DNA from: Symbiodinium kawagutii | Lineage: Eukaryota; Sar; Dinophyceae; Suessiales; Symbiodiniaceae | NCBI GenBank assembly: GCA_009767595.1 | Contig: VSDK01016959.1 | Coordinates: 187,651 to 251,650, forward strand | DNA: 64,000 bases | Direction: 5' to 3' | Shown here: positions 35,870 through 49,939 of the stretch, one piece after another | Layout of the letters: every line of letters begins with the position of its first letter | Position numbering within the stretch: the first letter of the stretch is position 1 | Made by a program: the position numbers and the translations under genes | The notes under the pieces: generated by a model | Database searches by the model: none | What the model was told of the DNA's origin: nothing | The model's input: the letters and a program-made list of their open reading frames with translations, nothing else

Positions 35870-38395
35870 TTCAAAAATGATGTGCCTAGATACACCTATA
35901 CTTAAGCTAGGTTTAGGCACAACGAAATTGCTACATTACATGCCTGTGTTTGACGTATGCGTAGGCACCAAAAACTTCTCTGCTGAAACATGATGTGCCC
36001 AGATACCCCTGTACTTAACCCAGGTTTAGGCACAATAAAATTACTATATGCCGGCACTTGACATATGTGCAGGAACAAAAAGATGCTATGCTTAAACATG
36101 ATGTGCCTAGACAGGCCTGCACTTAACCTACATTGAGGCCCGATGAAATTGCTATTGGCTATATGACTGTATTTAACCACAAAGTATATTGCTAAATTTA
36201 AACATTATGTGCCTGGACTTAACCTAGGTTTAGGCACAATGAAAATTGCTATATGCCTGTACTTGACCTATGTTGAGGCAAAAGGAACTTGTTATACCAC
36301 CTACATAGGCCTGCACTTGGACATAGGTTTAGGCACAATGAAATTGCTATATGCCTGCCTTTGACATATGTGAGGTACAAAGTAAATTGCTATGCCTAAA
36401 CATGATGTACCTAGATAGGCCTGCACTTGGACAAAGGTTTAGGTAAAATGAAATTGCTATATGCCTATGTTTGGCGTATGCATAGGCACAAAGTCAATTG
36501 CTATGCCTAAACATGATGTATCTTGATATGCCTGTACTTAATCCATGTTGAGGCACGAAGGATTTGCTATGTGCTTGTACTTGCGGCATCCCTAGGCATA
36601 AAATAGATTGCTATGCCCAAAAATGATGTACCTAGATACGCCTGTACCTAACCTACGTTTAGGCAAAATGAACTTGCTATATGCCTGCCTTTGACATATG
36701 TGAGGCACAAAGTAAATTGCTATGCCTAAACATGATGTACCTGGGTAGGCCTGCACTTGGACATAGGTTTAGGCAAAATGAAATTGCTATATGCCTATGT
36801 TTGACGTATGTGTAGGCACAAGGTAAATTGCTTTGCCTAAACATGATGTATCTTGATATGTACTAAATCCATGTTTAGGCACAAAGAATTTGCCAGGTGC
36901 TTGTACTTGCGGCATCCCTAGGCACATAATACACTGCTAAGCCTGAATATGATGTACCTAGATACGCCTGTACTTAATCTAGGTTTGGGCACAAGGACAT
37001 TGCTATACTTAGGTAAAAGTAAATTGCCATGCGTAAAAATGAGGTATTCAGAAAACTATTTTTAGCGCTCATGAAAATTGCTATACGGTTCTACCTGGCC
37101 ATTCTTTTGCACAAGTAAATGAATATGCCAAAACAAATCAAACCAACATGTACAGAGATACGCGTGTACTTTATTTAATTTTTGGCACAATGAAATTGCT
37201 GTATTGTCGCATTAAACGTATACTTAGGCATCAGCCAATTGGTATGCCAAAGCATGATGTACTTAGATACGTGTTTACTGAACCCAGCTTGAGGCACAAT
37301 AAACTGTATATGTTCTTCTACTCAACGTATAGTCAAACGCAAGTAAACTGTCATGCTAAAACGTCATGTACCTAGATGCGCCAGTACTCAGCTGAGGTTT
37401 GACACAATGAAATTGCTGTACGGTTGTACTTAGAATGTACTTTGGCACACATAAACTGCTATTCCAAGACAAAATGTACCTACTTGCGCATGTATTGAAC
37501 CTAGGTTTTGGTACAATGAAATTGCTATACAGTTGTACTTGATTGCTTTACCTAAACATGATGTACCAAGCTATGCTTTACTTAACCTAGGTTTAGGGAC
37601 TGTGAAATGGCTATGCTTTTAATTAGCCTATACTTTTGCGAAAGAAAATGCTAATCGTTAAACATGATGTGCCCAGATATGCCTCTACTTAACCTAGGTT
37701 AAGGCACAACGAAATTGTTGCACGGTTGTGCTTTGCCTACAGCAGGCATAGGAAAATTACCATGACTAAACATGATGTGCCTAGATAGCCTTGATATGCT
37801 TGTACTCAACCTAGGTCTAGGCACAATGAATTTACCAAATGCCTTTGTCTCTGTGTGTGTGTGTGCTTAACCTAGGTTTAGGCTCAATGAGCTTCTTTAG
37901 TGCTTGTACTTGACTTGTACTGAGGCACAAGTCCATTGGATGCCGCAATATGATGTACCTACCTAGCTACGCCTGTACTTGACCTAGGTTTAGGCACAAT
38001 GATTATTGTTTACGCTTGTGCATGGCCTTGGATATGCCTGTACATGCCCAGGCACAATTAAATGAATGTGCCTAAACATGGTATACCTAGATATGCCTGT
38101 AGGCACAATGAAATTGCTATACGCTTGTAGCTAGCCTTTACCGAAGCACAAAGAAATTGCCATGCCTAAACATGATGTATGGATATGCCTCCATTTAACC
38201 TAGGTTTTAGCATAATGAAATTGCGATATGGTTGTACTTGGCCTAGAGGAAATCACAAGCAACTTGATGTGACTCAGCATGATGTACCTAGATACGCCTG
38301 TACTTAACCCAGGTTTAGGCTCAATGAAATTGCTGTATGTTAGTACTTGGCCTCTACTCAGGCATGAGTAAATTGCTATGCCAAAAACATGATCA
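35870..38395. repeat. 2.5-kb array of ~110-bp degenerate repeats
   Basis: Roughly 22 units are built around CATGATGTACCTAGATACGC, CTGTACTTAACCTAGGTTTA, GGCACAATGAAATTGCTATA and a second half with TAGGCACAAAGTAAATTGC. Successive CATGATGT words are usually about 110 bp apart. CCTAGG and TTAGGC words recur in each unit. The array is non-coding, with frequent stops in all frames. Confidence 0.93.
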
Positions 38396-38506
38396 CGGCT
38401 GACTGTTTGTTCTCCCTATTGGTGGGGCCCCTTGGCTGGTGCTCGAGCGTAAGCCCTGCAATAAACTGGCAAGTTCTATCAGTAAAACTTCAAGGATGGT
38501 TCAACC

Positions 38507-39023
38507 TTGGATGAAAAAGACGGCTTTTTTTGGATTTTATGGCACCCGCGATTGCCATGGCCTAAAATCGTGTGTAAAAAAAACGTCTTCAAGGGGGCAA
38601 ATTGATGGCAAACTCAATAAATCAACTTTCTTCAACCGATTCGGGGACATAAAGTCAAACAACAAGATGTTTGCTGTTTTTGTAGGACTTGGCTTTTGCT
38701 TACATTCATTACAGATTTTTGATCAAAAAAAATGAGAGGCCAAATCCCCAAAATCCTTTTCCATCATCGGAGATCCAAAATCTGCAAACACCTGTCTGGA
38801 TTTAAAGATGCTCTGCACTCCAAAAGCTTCAGAACCCATTTTGTTTACAACCTATGCCATTTCAAGGAATGTTGATCCTCCAAAACCCGGATCATTCTGT
38901 GACCAAAAGATTTTCTGGGTTTGAAATGGATTCAGATCCACAGTATTTTTTCTTGTGAAATTTTGTGATTCTTGTGATGCCAACTAGCGCTGCAGTTTAT
39001 AAAACCTTCAAGTGCTTTCCATG
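38507..39023 (+). repeat. ~510-bp direct repeat, right copy flanking tandem array
   Basis: This is the partner of 35090-35612. The sequence just upstream (38461-38507, ATAAACTGGCAAGTTCTATC) recurs just downstream at 39032-39085, so the underlying unit is about 570 bp and the right side starts a second copy. Confidence 0.8.
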
Positions 39024-39089
39024 TTCGAGAAATAAACTGACAAGTTGCATCGGGAAAAACAAATAAGGGATGGTTCAACCCCATTGTTA

Positions 39090-42000
39090 TCCCCATCAAC
39101 TGGTTTTGGTCCACCTCTTGAAGTGCCTTTTCAAATGAAAGAACTAGTTCTAAAGACACTATAAATGCAAGCCTGTTTGACCATCAGCCAGCTCTCTTCT
39201 ATCGATCAACCAGTGTAAATCTATCTTGCGCAAGTGTGTATTGCTATAAATGTGCAAGTGGGCATGCAAAAAGATAGATATTTTACATGTATCATCACCT
39301 GAAGCAATGCTGACTGCGGAACGATGGGTATCCTAAAGCCCCAAACCACTCGTGATGCCCGTGACTTTGCTGAGCCTTGCGGAACTCAAAGGTTTGGAGT
39401 CGCGACTGTCAGCATCAGAGTCCTGGGCAGGAGGCCGTACTTCATATGTCATGCCATCTGCTACTGCAGAAGGAAACTGAAAGGCTGACACTGAAGTTCG
39501 CAAACTCGAAGACAAACACAATTTCGGATTTTCACGAAACCAGGTGACTGTTGACCACCAAAGACTTTGGCCACTGCTCACTCAAAATTTAGTGTGTGGC
39601 AACATGGTCTGAAGAACCGGTGAAGGCACTGTCTGCATGCTTGCTGTTTGCAGCTTCATTGAAGGAAACACTCCTGGAATATTCCAACTCCACTTGGCAT
39701 TTTCCAATTTGCTTATTTTCTGAAGGTCCGGATCATTTAATTCCAGCACACTCAAGAGTGTAAAGAATAACAAAAAGGAAGCATTATTGCTTATTTTCCC
39801 CGTCCTCTTCCGCACCATCCTGCCACAGTGAATTCGCGGGCTGCTCTCCACATCTCAACTTGCTCAGAACGTGAAGCTTGGACAGCTAAACGCAAACATG
39901 CAAACATGGAAAAGCTCCCATTGCCTGGCTGGATTCATCCTTTTCCATCAAATCCACATGGCAGGATCCAAATTGAACAATTCGAACACACGCAATGAAT
40001 CAACGTTCTCATATCTTCAAATGGGTATCGCGGCATCTCAAATCCATCCACACGATTTGAAAGTACCTAAATGATCGCTCGTCCAAATGATTTGCACAGA
40101 AAAACCTATCACTTTCAGCTTTTTGTTTCCTGCCTGATCTTGAACAAAGTACCGCCATTTTTGCAAAACACAAAATCTCCCTTGTGTCTTTTGCGTAAGA
40201 AGCTGGAAGTGAAAGTGTCTCTCAGACTACGTTTGATCCGAAATTCTGACATGAGCGGCACTCGCCTTTCCAATGGGAAAAGTTGCAAAGAAACACAAAC
40301 ATTGACAAAAATCGGATTCTTTGCCTTTCCGAATCGGTTTATGGCTGAATCCAATGTTTGACCGTGTCCACACGGCTCTACATCTGCACATTTGCAAACC
40401 TGCACCTTTCCCGGTTGTAGCAATTACCTATGAACACATACGCTAGCATATCATATCCATTGATGGGTAGCCCCCGAGTCTTAAGAAAGTCCATGAGCCA
40501 AGTCTCAATGCTCAGCACGGAGGGAGACAATTGCCTCACGGCCAGCACTTCTTCTTCCCAAGAGGACACAACTTGGGGATCAATGGTCCGTCATTGGGTG
40601 ACATGACTGGTAGCTGGGTGGCTCTTCCACTCGGTCACACCCGGCGTCTGGAACTAAATCTGACCAGGGTTTGCAAAAAGCTGCTGCCATGCCTAGACAC
40701 ATGGCGAAGTGACGGAACGGAAACTTTCACAGGTGCCCTCACCTGATTCACTCACATTCACTCATCCAGTCCTCATGAGATCGCATCATCCCCCATCATG
40801 CCTTTAAAGTCATCCGTAATTTGAATCCTTCTCGGTAAACCTGGTCTTGCCTTATTGCTGCTGATTGCAAATTAGTCATTGCATCGTTATGCGAGCTGTG
40901 AGGGCACGAGTGGAAATTCCGTATTTGGGGCGTGGTGTAGCCACAAGTGACCAGTGCCTCCTATGAGAACATCGTGGAAAGCCCCTGGGTGATCAAGTGT
41001 CCGGCTTTCAGGCAGCGAAGGTCGTGTCTGACCATACCTTCATGACCCACACGCGTCAAAGTAAATGCACACCGCTGAGTTTGGCAGGCGCCCCTCGAAG
41101 AGCGATAACTCTGCATCTGGGAAAACAGGTGGTTGTCATTTGGGTATGCGCCAAGCCATAGGGTACCAATACCCCGCCAAAAAATGATAACTTTACTAGA
41201 AAACCATTGGTTTTGGGGGTCCCACTCTTTTGGCACATACCTATTTTCAACCACAACCGGCAATCATAAAACGGAAAATATAGATGGCAACGTTAACCCA
41301 TCATTTGTAAACTAATGATTTATCACTAGGGTGATGCCTGTTCCTAAAGAAATGGATTCCTACAAAAATGGTACCCTAGCAGCCCACAATAATTGAGCAG
41401 CAAATTATCATGGGAATCACCAAACATGCCATACGCCATCAAGCACCCAGTCCCCTACTGAGTGGAGTGGCTTACTGCAACTGGTTGTTGCAACACTGGC
41501 TGTTGAGTAGCAATGCACTCCAGGAAACCAAGTAACATAGAGCTGCCCAGCTACAGGTTGAATGACCGGTTTCCCTTTGGGATAGCCCTCTGGTAAGGTT
41601 CATGATGGTTCATGCTAGCTTCCAGGAGAGGACTTCCACCATAAATGGCAGAAACCCTACATTGTACCACGAACACTGCCACGGCGGTCACTGATGGTCA
41701 CGGACAAATGGTTCACAGCTCGGTTTGGAAAAGCCTAATCCCAATCGCAACTGCTGTTGCTGCTACTTCCCGTCACGGAGCAGTGCTGAACAATGGTTCA
41801 ACATGACAATGGAAAAGCAATGTTTTCCCACAATCTTTGGACCACTTGCAGAATCTTGCATATCCCTAATGCACATTTCCAGTCGGCCAAACTGTTCTAC
41901 CAAAGGGTGATTGCAGTCTTGCGGTCTAACCGATGGCGAACAACTTGGAGTCCCATGATGCACCATGATGCACTGCCATTGCCGCAACCTTTGAGTCGGA

Positions 42001-42900
42001 GAGGGTAATAGAAAATTTCGGCATGACAGCAATGACGAATGGCATGTTGCTTGTAACCAGCAACTGTTCGCAAAGATCGAGGGCAAAAGCAAAACAAAAC
42101 ACTTGACACCTACACCACTAAATTGAAATGGTATTTTTGTTGGAGGGTCGCAACCCTCACAACAGTCACAGGCTTCTTAATCACAAAGAATATGTTCCAT
42201 GAAACTGTGACTAAGAAAAAAAACGCACGTGCGCAGGCCTCCAAAGTTTGGAGCAAATAAAGTGACTCAACTCTCTGTGCTGCCATCTTTGCCATCGTCA
42301 TGCCCACCCCATCGCCATGGTCAAAAAAGAGGACAAATGAAATGTACTGGCATCCGATCATCCATAGATACTCCCCAAAACTGAGCGCTCGAACCTGAAA
42401 AGAAACACACTCATGCAATCTCCCTTTACACATGAAGCATTTTCGGGCTCCATCTTAATGGATTGCAGAAGCAGTTCAAGGTCACGAACAAAGGTAATTG
42501 GTAAAAAACGATCAGTTGAAAACACGTTCTGCCTTGACTGACCCATTCCGAAACGCCATTTTAGGAAACTGATTTTCCACCCCGCCGGCCTAGCCATTTC
42601 AGGTCACAAGTGATCCCATCTCAGCAGCGACTGTACTTCTTCATATTGTCATAGGCTGCAAATCAAAGGCTACAAAGAGGTATCATGCAGCAAAATAAAC
42701 ATGAATTATGACTTGTGATTGGAAACCAGTTGGATTCCCATATTTGCCTTGCAAACCCTTGCATAATGGATAAACAATTGGGATACTGCTAATACTACAC
42801 TACCGTGTTGCCATAAACCTCGCCAAGGAAAATCATCAATACTGAAAATCATCTGAACATGGCAGACTTTCTATTGCCAGGCCACTCTACCAAGGCCAGA
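39090..42900. other. Gene-free stretch
   Basis: No gene was recognised. It contains one ~100-bp element with inverted ends at 41142-41241, and a segment near 41500-41640 sharing the words GCTTCCAGGAGAG and CCCAGCTACAGG with other repeats in the window. Confidence 0.4.
41142..41241. mobile_element. MITE-like element family B, copy 1
   Basis: The ends are inverted: GGGTATGCGCCAA at the left, and the reverse complement of TTTTGGCACATACC at the right. The interior (CCATAGGGTACCAATACCCC, AATGATAACTTTAC) matches 56230-56336. Length is 100 bp. It is non-coding, and no transposase is visible in the window. Confidence 0.6.
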
Positions 42901-43140
42901 TTGACGATAAATATGCATACAAAAATATATATACATATATATATATATAAATATTTATTAAAACATATAAAATCATGTAAATAAGAAATCAACATAAACA
43001 TGAATAAAAAGAAAATATATCAATAAATAGATCTGACCACAACAAATTCAATGAGAGACATATATAATAATAACAATAATAGCAATAATACTAACAACAA
43101 CAATAATAATAATGATAATAATAACAATAATAATACCTTA
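42900..43140. repeat. AT-rich block and AAT/AAC trinucleotide repeat
   Basis: 42920-43030 is ATATAT/AAATA-rich. 43063-43138 is an imperfect (AAT)n/(AAC)n run. The asparagine-rich ORF across it is an artefact. Confidence 0.85.
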
Positions 43141-44274
43141 ATATTTGATGGCAAATCACACGCTGATAGTAAAAGAAGGGGTGGGCCTTTGACAGCGGGA
43201 TCTGCAATGAATCCCCATTCACCAATGGTATTGACTCAAGACCTATTGGGTCCAATGCTTGGTGGCTGTTAGATCCCTTGCTAAGACTTCAACTTTTAGT
43301 GCCTATAAGCCAAATAAATCATATCCCGAAAAGACTCGAATCCTAAGTCAGCGGCCTGTAAGCCGTAACTTTCTGACCATGGTTCCTGTACTCCTGCCCT
43401 TTCACACTGAAAGTGGCCGGACCCTGGAAAAGCGCTTTGAAACCGATGGCTCTTGCCGCTCGGCATCGCAACTGCAACGCGGAGATCGTTTGGTTTCTGC
43501 GCTGATCTATGGCGATTGGACGACCTGGTCCTCCCAAGTTGATCTTTTTGTATCTCTTCCTGACCTGGTACCCCCAACTATCCTCACAAGGTCATTTTTT
43601 GTGGCGTCTCGATCAGTTTTTGAGGTACCATTGGTGAAAACCTCATAGCCACCATGTGCATCCATGTGCGGCAACTTCCCATGAAGTCAGGTCCCTAGCC
43701 GTGATGTTTGATCACATTCAATCAAACCTGCGTGCCATGAAACCGGAGGTGGTCTGATGTGGTGTGTCAAGAGCTGGATTTCCCATTACTGACCATCAAT
43801 TAACAAACACTTTACCATCTAGAAGCCATCAACTAACCCATCATTAACTATTACTAAATAGCCGATTGCTAACCATTGCAAACCGTCACTAACAGCTGAA
43901 TCTCTTCATTAAGATGAAGCAGTCAGAGCTTCCTTCAAATAGATCGCACCGGGTGCCCGATGCAATAAACCATGGGAGGACAGCGGCCGTCATGGCGCAC
44001 CGTGTGGTGCGTTGAGATTTGGGTAAAGCGCAGCGGGACACTGTTGAAGGATACAGGAACTTCATTGCTTCATTGCCCTTTTGTTGCCAGGGCTTCTCAT
44101 GGATTTGCCCTATACCGAACGTCCTGCTGGATAGGGATAAATTCCGCATCTGCTTTCGAATCTTTTGACAACATCTCATTGCATTCTCAATCTTTGGTGC
44201 CCCGCACGCGCTGAGGCAGATTGGTGTGGAGTTGACAATGGTCAAGAATCGTGCTCACGGTCAGCACCTCTTTG

Positions 44275-44312
44275 CTGGTTCGCTGGTTGGTTGGCTGGTT
44301 GGTTGGTTGGTC
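44275..44312 (+). repeat. (GGTT/GGCT)n microsatellite
   Basis: A run of GCTGGTTGGTTGG-type words, about nine tetranucleotides with two C substitutions. Confidence 0.8.
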
Positions 44313-45265
44313 GTTGCACTGCAGCGTCCCGTGTAGTTGCGCATAATCTGTGCATATTCCACTAATCTCATTACTTGATATTATTCGTATCTACACACGT
44401 GGGTCATCAGAATTCCAAGTCGCATGATTACGGAGCAAAAATGGCAAAGCAAAGTTACCATACAAAGGCTTTGTCAGGCGGATGCCAAATATTCTGAGAT
44501 ATTTGGAAGAACATGCATGGATGCATTTAAGACATTTTCTTTACATACATCCATGGGTATATCTCTACTCATTTGTCTATATGTGTAAAGTGTGCCCACT
44601 CATTATGTTCATACTTGTATTGCTTCTGTCCAGCCATCCAGCAGTCCCAATTCTCTAAACTACCATTCTCATGATTCAACGATGTCAGCCTCAAAAAACT
44701 TGTCAAATGTAGTAAGCATCAATGAACCACTATCCACCCAATATTTTCCACTACCCCCTTGAACAACCACCAGTAATCATTATCAACCCCTTCAATTTCA
44801 TTGAACGACGAACAAGTCATGGAGTGGTTACAACTTGGCCAGAAAACATCGCCAAGCCCCCCGCGCTTCGAGAACCCATCATTGACCATCAAGGAAACCA
44901 TTCCCTGAAAGCAGTGGTCAGTCATCATTGGCCACGGTTGACCATCATCAACAGCCATCATCTAAATTGCAAATCACTGAAACTACAACTAAAACAATGC
45001 CCCAATGCTGATTCTTGACCATGCCATGGTCGTCATGCGTCCTTTCGCAAGAAAGGTCTCACTCACTGGAAGCCGAAGAGATCATAGAGCTAGCGTCGCT
45101 TGAGCCTCGCCGAAGCAAAGGAAACTCAGGTAGCTACTATTAGCCGTTGCAAAAAGTATCAATCAGGCAATACATCACATCTAGGCATGCACATGTATGT
45201 AGATCTACACATGAATACTTATGTACTACATACATACATTGCATTACATGACATTGGATTACAGA

Positions 45266-45336
45266 ACGTTACGCTACGTTACACTACGTTACACTACGTT
45301 ACACTACGTTACACTACGTTACACTACGTTACACTA
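45266..45336 (+). repeat. 10-bp minisatellite ACGTTACACT, seven units
   Basis: Starts at 45266 with a one-base variant (ACGTTACGCT), then six perfect copies to 45335. Confidence 0.97.
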
Positions 45337-46668
45337 CACATCTCTGGCTGACATCCACCTCAAAGAAGGTTGCAGGAGTTAGGACAATTCCTTGATATTT
45401 GGTACCGGTGACTGGCACCGGGGGGTAGCCTGTTGTATTTATTAACAGCACAAGCTCCAAAACCTGATAGCAGCTTCACCTCTGAGCTGCACAATGCTGC
45501 CATCTCCAAATTCATTGCTTTTGCTTGTTGGTCACTGTGACGCAGGGTCAGCTAACATGAACAAAAGAACACGGACCCAGGATATCTGTCTACAAGGGGC
45601 GAATTGCCCATGAAGTTCTGAGCTGCTGACTGGATGATGTTGCGTGCGATGATGAACCTGTAGGCTGGGCGAACTGCTAAAGCCATTAACCCATAGCCAG
45701 GCATTGATCTATGATGGTGGTCCACATTGGCTGGCTCATGGTGATTCAAAAGCATGGGTCAGCAATGGGAATTAAATTCGGTTGTCCATCATCAATTTAC
45801 TGTACAGATTGACAACGGATCGCTATCGTAGGCAACCAACATTGTTTGCGTATCAGTCAGTGCATGCTTAAATCTACAAAGTGGTGCGGCGGTATGATCA
45901 CAGATTGGTGTGTTTCTGTGTCTATCCTTGGCGCGCTTTATGTCTAGACATTGGCCCTGAGTCATGTTCCCTCAACAATTTGCGAATCCATAGAATCTAT
46001 ATCCATGCGTTAGTGTGGTGTGATGTTCGTAGGTGTGTTGGGTGCTGCTTCCACTGAGTGGTGGGTTTTTTTGCGTCCATGATAGATCATTGCTTTGTGG
46101 TGTTTTTGGTTCCTTGTCTGTATTGTGTCGTGTCCATGGCCAGTGTGGTATTACCTCCATAGAGTAGCCCCGACTTACTTTCATAGAGTGGCTCCTAGAT
46201 CTGAGGATCCCTGACCTCTCCCTTCCATCAGTGCCACGTTTAGTTCACAGGCTAGTGTCTAGTGTAGTGTTGTGTCTATAGACTAGTGCAGTGTTATGTC
46301 CGCAGATTGTTGCGCTGGCTTGTTGACCTGCGATGGAGGTGTGCGCGCGCAGAATGATGGGGCGTATCACCAGCCGCCTGCAAACAATCAGCCTGTGACC
46401 AACTCCCTGGAAGTGACCCAACGAGAAAAGCCATCCATTCACTAATAAATGATCCAGATAACCATCAATCCACCATGAAAGATCAAGCATCAACAGGCCA
46501 TCAATCAAAATCATTGAATCAATTAATCATCAACTAAAATAAATGAATCATCATTTCACCGTCCATCACCATTATCATCCATCAACCATCACCCATCACT
46601 GCACCCATCCCCATGTCCCATCTCAGCCCCCCAACGATCAATGTGGGCTTCCTGAACAGGAACCTGGA

Positions 46669-48292
46669 CTTGATGCTCATGAATAACAGGTGGTTAAAGT
46701 TGCTGGTCAGAGATACCATCATTAACACTGCTGGTCTGCCGGTACCACAGTGGCTCACGCTGGTGATTGTGCTGGTGAATGAGGGATCACAGCATGGACA
46801 ATAATGAGGCCATAGTTGTTGACAATCATGGTTGACGATGGTTGTTGATGTTTAGTGATGGCTGTACGTGGTTGCAATATCATGTGTGATAATGATCAGG
46901 AAAAATGAATACTACAAAAACAAACCATACACGACAAACCATGACTCAAAACCTGAAACCAGTAACAATTTGATTGATTAATAGCCATCCCCAGTTCATG
47001 TGTAGCTGAAAACCCAATAAATTAGACAACTATGAAGGGCAACTTTTTCCCTCCAAGTTCTTTGCATGGCATCACTTGATTGCAAGACTGCCATATTGGC
47101 TGATTAACCTCCCAGCAACTAATCTCCGTTCAATTGGGGGGTTCTTACAATGAAGACCCCAAGAATGGTTGGCTTATTGCAATAGACGGTTTAGAATGGA
47201 TGATTTTGGGGGTTCCCTATTTTGAGAAAGACCCATTTGTCTCCCTTTCTGCCACCGTGCTAGTCCCGCAGCGCTGTTGTCTACCCCCTTGTCCTGAATA
47301 AACCTGGCTGCCAAGCGTGAAAACCAAAACGGAAAATCACCCCTGCAACTTCTTTATCAGGTGATGTGTGGTTGGTTAAGACCCCACTTCATCGCAATCA
47401 ACGATGACCCACAACTAACCTCCGGATCCCCTCTGTCAAACGATGCTATAATTCATCAACAACAGCAATAGCAACAGCACCCGCAACAACAAGTACAAGC
47501 AGCTGGTATCGCGACCTCAGCTGTGGCATGACCGCATGACCATCCCATCGCCCGTCGCCTGAAATTGTCCGACGTCTCGAACAAACAGGGGGGCCTGGGC
47601 AAATTGTGCGGCTGCCCGAAAGCTAGGAACACCGACCGCTGCAGCCCTGGAAACTAACAGGGCAAGACGCTCCCTGATAGGGAATGGGAAATCAGGCTCC
47701 GCACTTGTGATACATTGGGATACTGCTGATACTCTTATGGTAGCTTCCAGGAGAGTAGGACCTTCAGTGCCGCAGGTATGTAATGGTCACTAACCAGTAG
47801 GATTCAGAACTACCAGGATCAACAAGGGCGAATTGAATAAATAGACTAACAGCCACGTAGCTCAGGGTGGTGAACTAGTCGGAAAAAAACGTACGAGCTG
47901 GTCAATAATTGCGCGGTGGCGCAATAGTTGATAAGCCGGATGATGAAGGATTGATCATTCACTGACACTAAGCAGCAACAGCTGATAGTTGAGGGTGAGT
48001 TGAAGAATAGCCCTTCTGCCAAGAATGGTTGTTGCAAATGATTGGCGGTTCAGGTTGTTGCTAGCCTACCTGCCTAGTCGCTTGTCCATTAACTTGTATT
48101 TTTTGCTGTAGATGTATTTAGTTCTGTATCTAAACTAGGTACTGTGCCCCTAGTGAACATCCATGAACATTTGAAAAGTTGGATGTTTCCAACTACCCAA
48201 TTGTGGTCGTTTCTGGCATCGACCCGTATCCTGCCAGCCCATTCCCGCATCCATGCTCCTCTTGATGATTACTATTCTAGACATTGACCATA
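46669..48292 (+). repeat. Segmental duplication, copy 1
   Basis: From TTGATGCTCATGAATAACAG to the ACATTGACCATA word this matches 50706-52053 with few substitutions in the same orientation. Copy 1 contains 302 bp (about 47193-47494) absent from copy 2. It has no recognised gene; a 63-residue minus-strand ORF is shared by both copies but resembles nothing. Confidence 0.95.
47138..47234 (+). mobile_element. MITE-like element family A, copy in duplication 1
   Basis: The core is AATGGTTGGCTTATTGCAAT, followed by GACGGTTT and GGATGATTTTGGGG. The right end CCCTATTTTGAGAAAGACCC is the inverse of the imperfect left end GGGTTCTTACAATGAAGACC. The same core occurs at 51198, 55952 (inverted) and 56947. 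Confidence 0.55.
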
Positions 48293-48299
48293 AAGATCC

Positions 48300-49935
48300 A
48301 GGTGCTGAAGATCAGCCACTAAGAACCAGCAAGTGGCTGGTTGGTGTGAACGGAGCCAATAAGAACTAAGTAGCTATATGAAGCATGAACTATCTATGCT
48401 ACCAAGCATCGCGCGACAAAACATCACGAGCTGGTTTTTGTTGTCTTTCAAGGACTGCAACTTGAAGAACACTTGCATGTACTATTTCCCTTGGTCTGCC
48501 AAGTTCCCTTCTTAAACAATCCCAGGCCTCGTGTTTCAAGGGGCGATGTTATGTACGGTTTGATCATGGCCGGTTGCCACCGCCCCCACCAAGCATCCCC
48601 ACACGTAATTGTGATTAAACATCATCAATAATTATTGACCCAATGGTGATTAATATGCATGAACAGTAGTGACTAACCATCACTTAAACCATTCACCGTG
48701 GTTTTCGTTCATCGCAAAATTGGTGATTGACTTGGTTGCGCCACCAAACAGTGTAAGGTATGACGATTCAATGCTGCCTGTGGATGATTGACAGTGGTTT
48801 GTGGTTCACCATCAATATTCGCCCACCATAAGTGCCCTTATTTCATGGAGGTGACCAACCGTTTTAGGTAATGAAGTTGGTTTGAACTAGAGTTACGCAC
48901 CCAGTCTTGTCGATCTATTGTAAATGTGACATGACTAAAGAGCATCAAATAGTAGGAATAAAACCTACAATGGAAACACAAATTATAGTCTTAGTCTTAA
49001 CCAACAATCTCCGGGACGCAACCAAGTCCATATTCAAAAAGCAGCCATACAAACTGGCACCAATTGCGCATTCATCATCATTGACCGTTCGCTGCTAACC
49101 ATCAACCCAAATACGAAGTAATTACTGCAGGAGCATAACTGGCAAACTGAACTTTACATGCTCACAAGACATTTGCTGGTCCGTAGACGTTCCCGCTATG
49201 CGGTCACGCGCGGGGATCATGCAGAATTCTTCCAAATGCCCGTCAGCACTGATCATTTCCTTCCATTTCCCGATTTTACTCATTCTGAGCTATCAATATA
49301 CCATCATGTGACCATTGTCAACCATGTTTTTCATTCATTTACCAGCCATTACCCAATATTACTCATCAACAAGCATTAAATCACCATGAATTAAACATCA
49401 CCTGGTTGGTGGTTTCAACCATTCCGAACAAATAAGTCAATTACTCAGCATCATGGTCATCAACAAACAAGTTAGGGACTGCCAGAGGGTATATGGCAGT
49501 GGGTCACAACCCTTAGTCCCCCTGGTTCCCCTATCATGAAGCATTGTTTTCCCTATGATTGTTGGCGGTTATTCCCCATTAGTTGGTTGGTTAATATTGA
49601 CCCATAGACATATTCTTGGTATATCCACCACTCTTGTTGCTTATTCTCCCCTATTACTAAGCATTATTAACCAGCTAGTTAACCATTGATCGGTTAACTG
49701 CTTGACCCACAGCCATATCCAATTCTTACCCACGGCCGGCGACCTGTCGTGGCACAACCAGCTGCCGGCCGAAAGCTGTGGGAGGAGCGCCGCCGACCTG
49801 GGAGGGTCAACGGGGTCAAGTGAAGCCGTTTAGCCGTCAGGGTTCGAGCTTAGCTAATGGCTGATTACTGATGGCTGATTACTCATAGGGGTAACTAACG
49901 GTTAAGAAGTGGGTAGACCTGGCGAATGAAAGGTT
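48300..49935. other. Gene-free stretch
   Basis: No gene was recognised. 48600-48700 and 49290-49400 are ACCATCA/TTAACCA-rich. 49730-49800 is a short GC-rich palindromic patch (GGCCGGCGACC, GCTGCCGGCC). Confidence 0.4.
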
Positions 49936-49939
49936 AAAT

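Larger units (their letters stand above)
43150..46660. other. Gene-free stretch with ACCATC-type words
   Basis: No gene was recognised. Degenerate ACCATCAACTAACC-type sequence appears at 43780-43900 and 44720-44960. It also holds short GGTT and 10-bp arrays and an ATCAACC-rich stretch at 46440-46620. Confidence 0.4.

Noticed and set aside
35870..38395. CRISPR-like reading of the regular ~110-bp array
   Set aside because: Unit halves are all related and there are no unique spacers between constant repeats. The context is eukaryotic.
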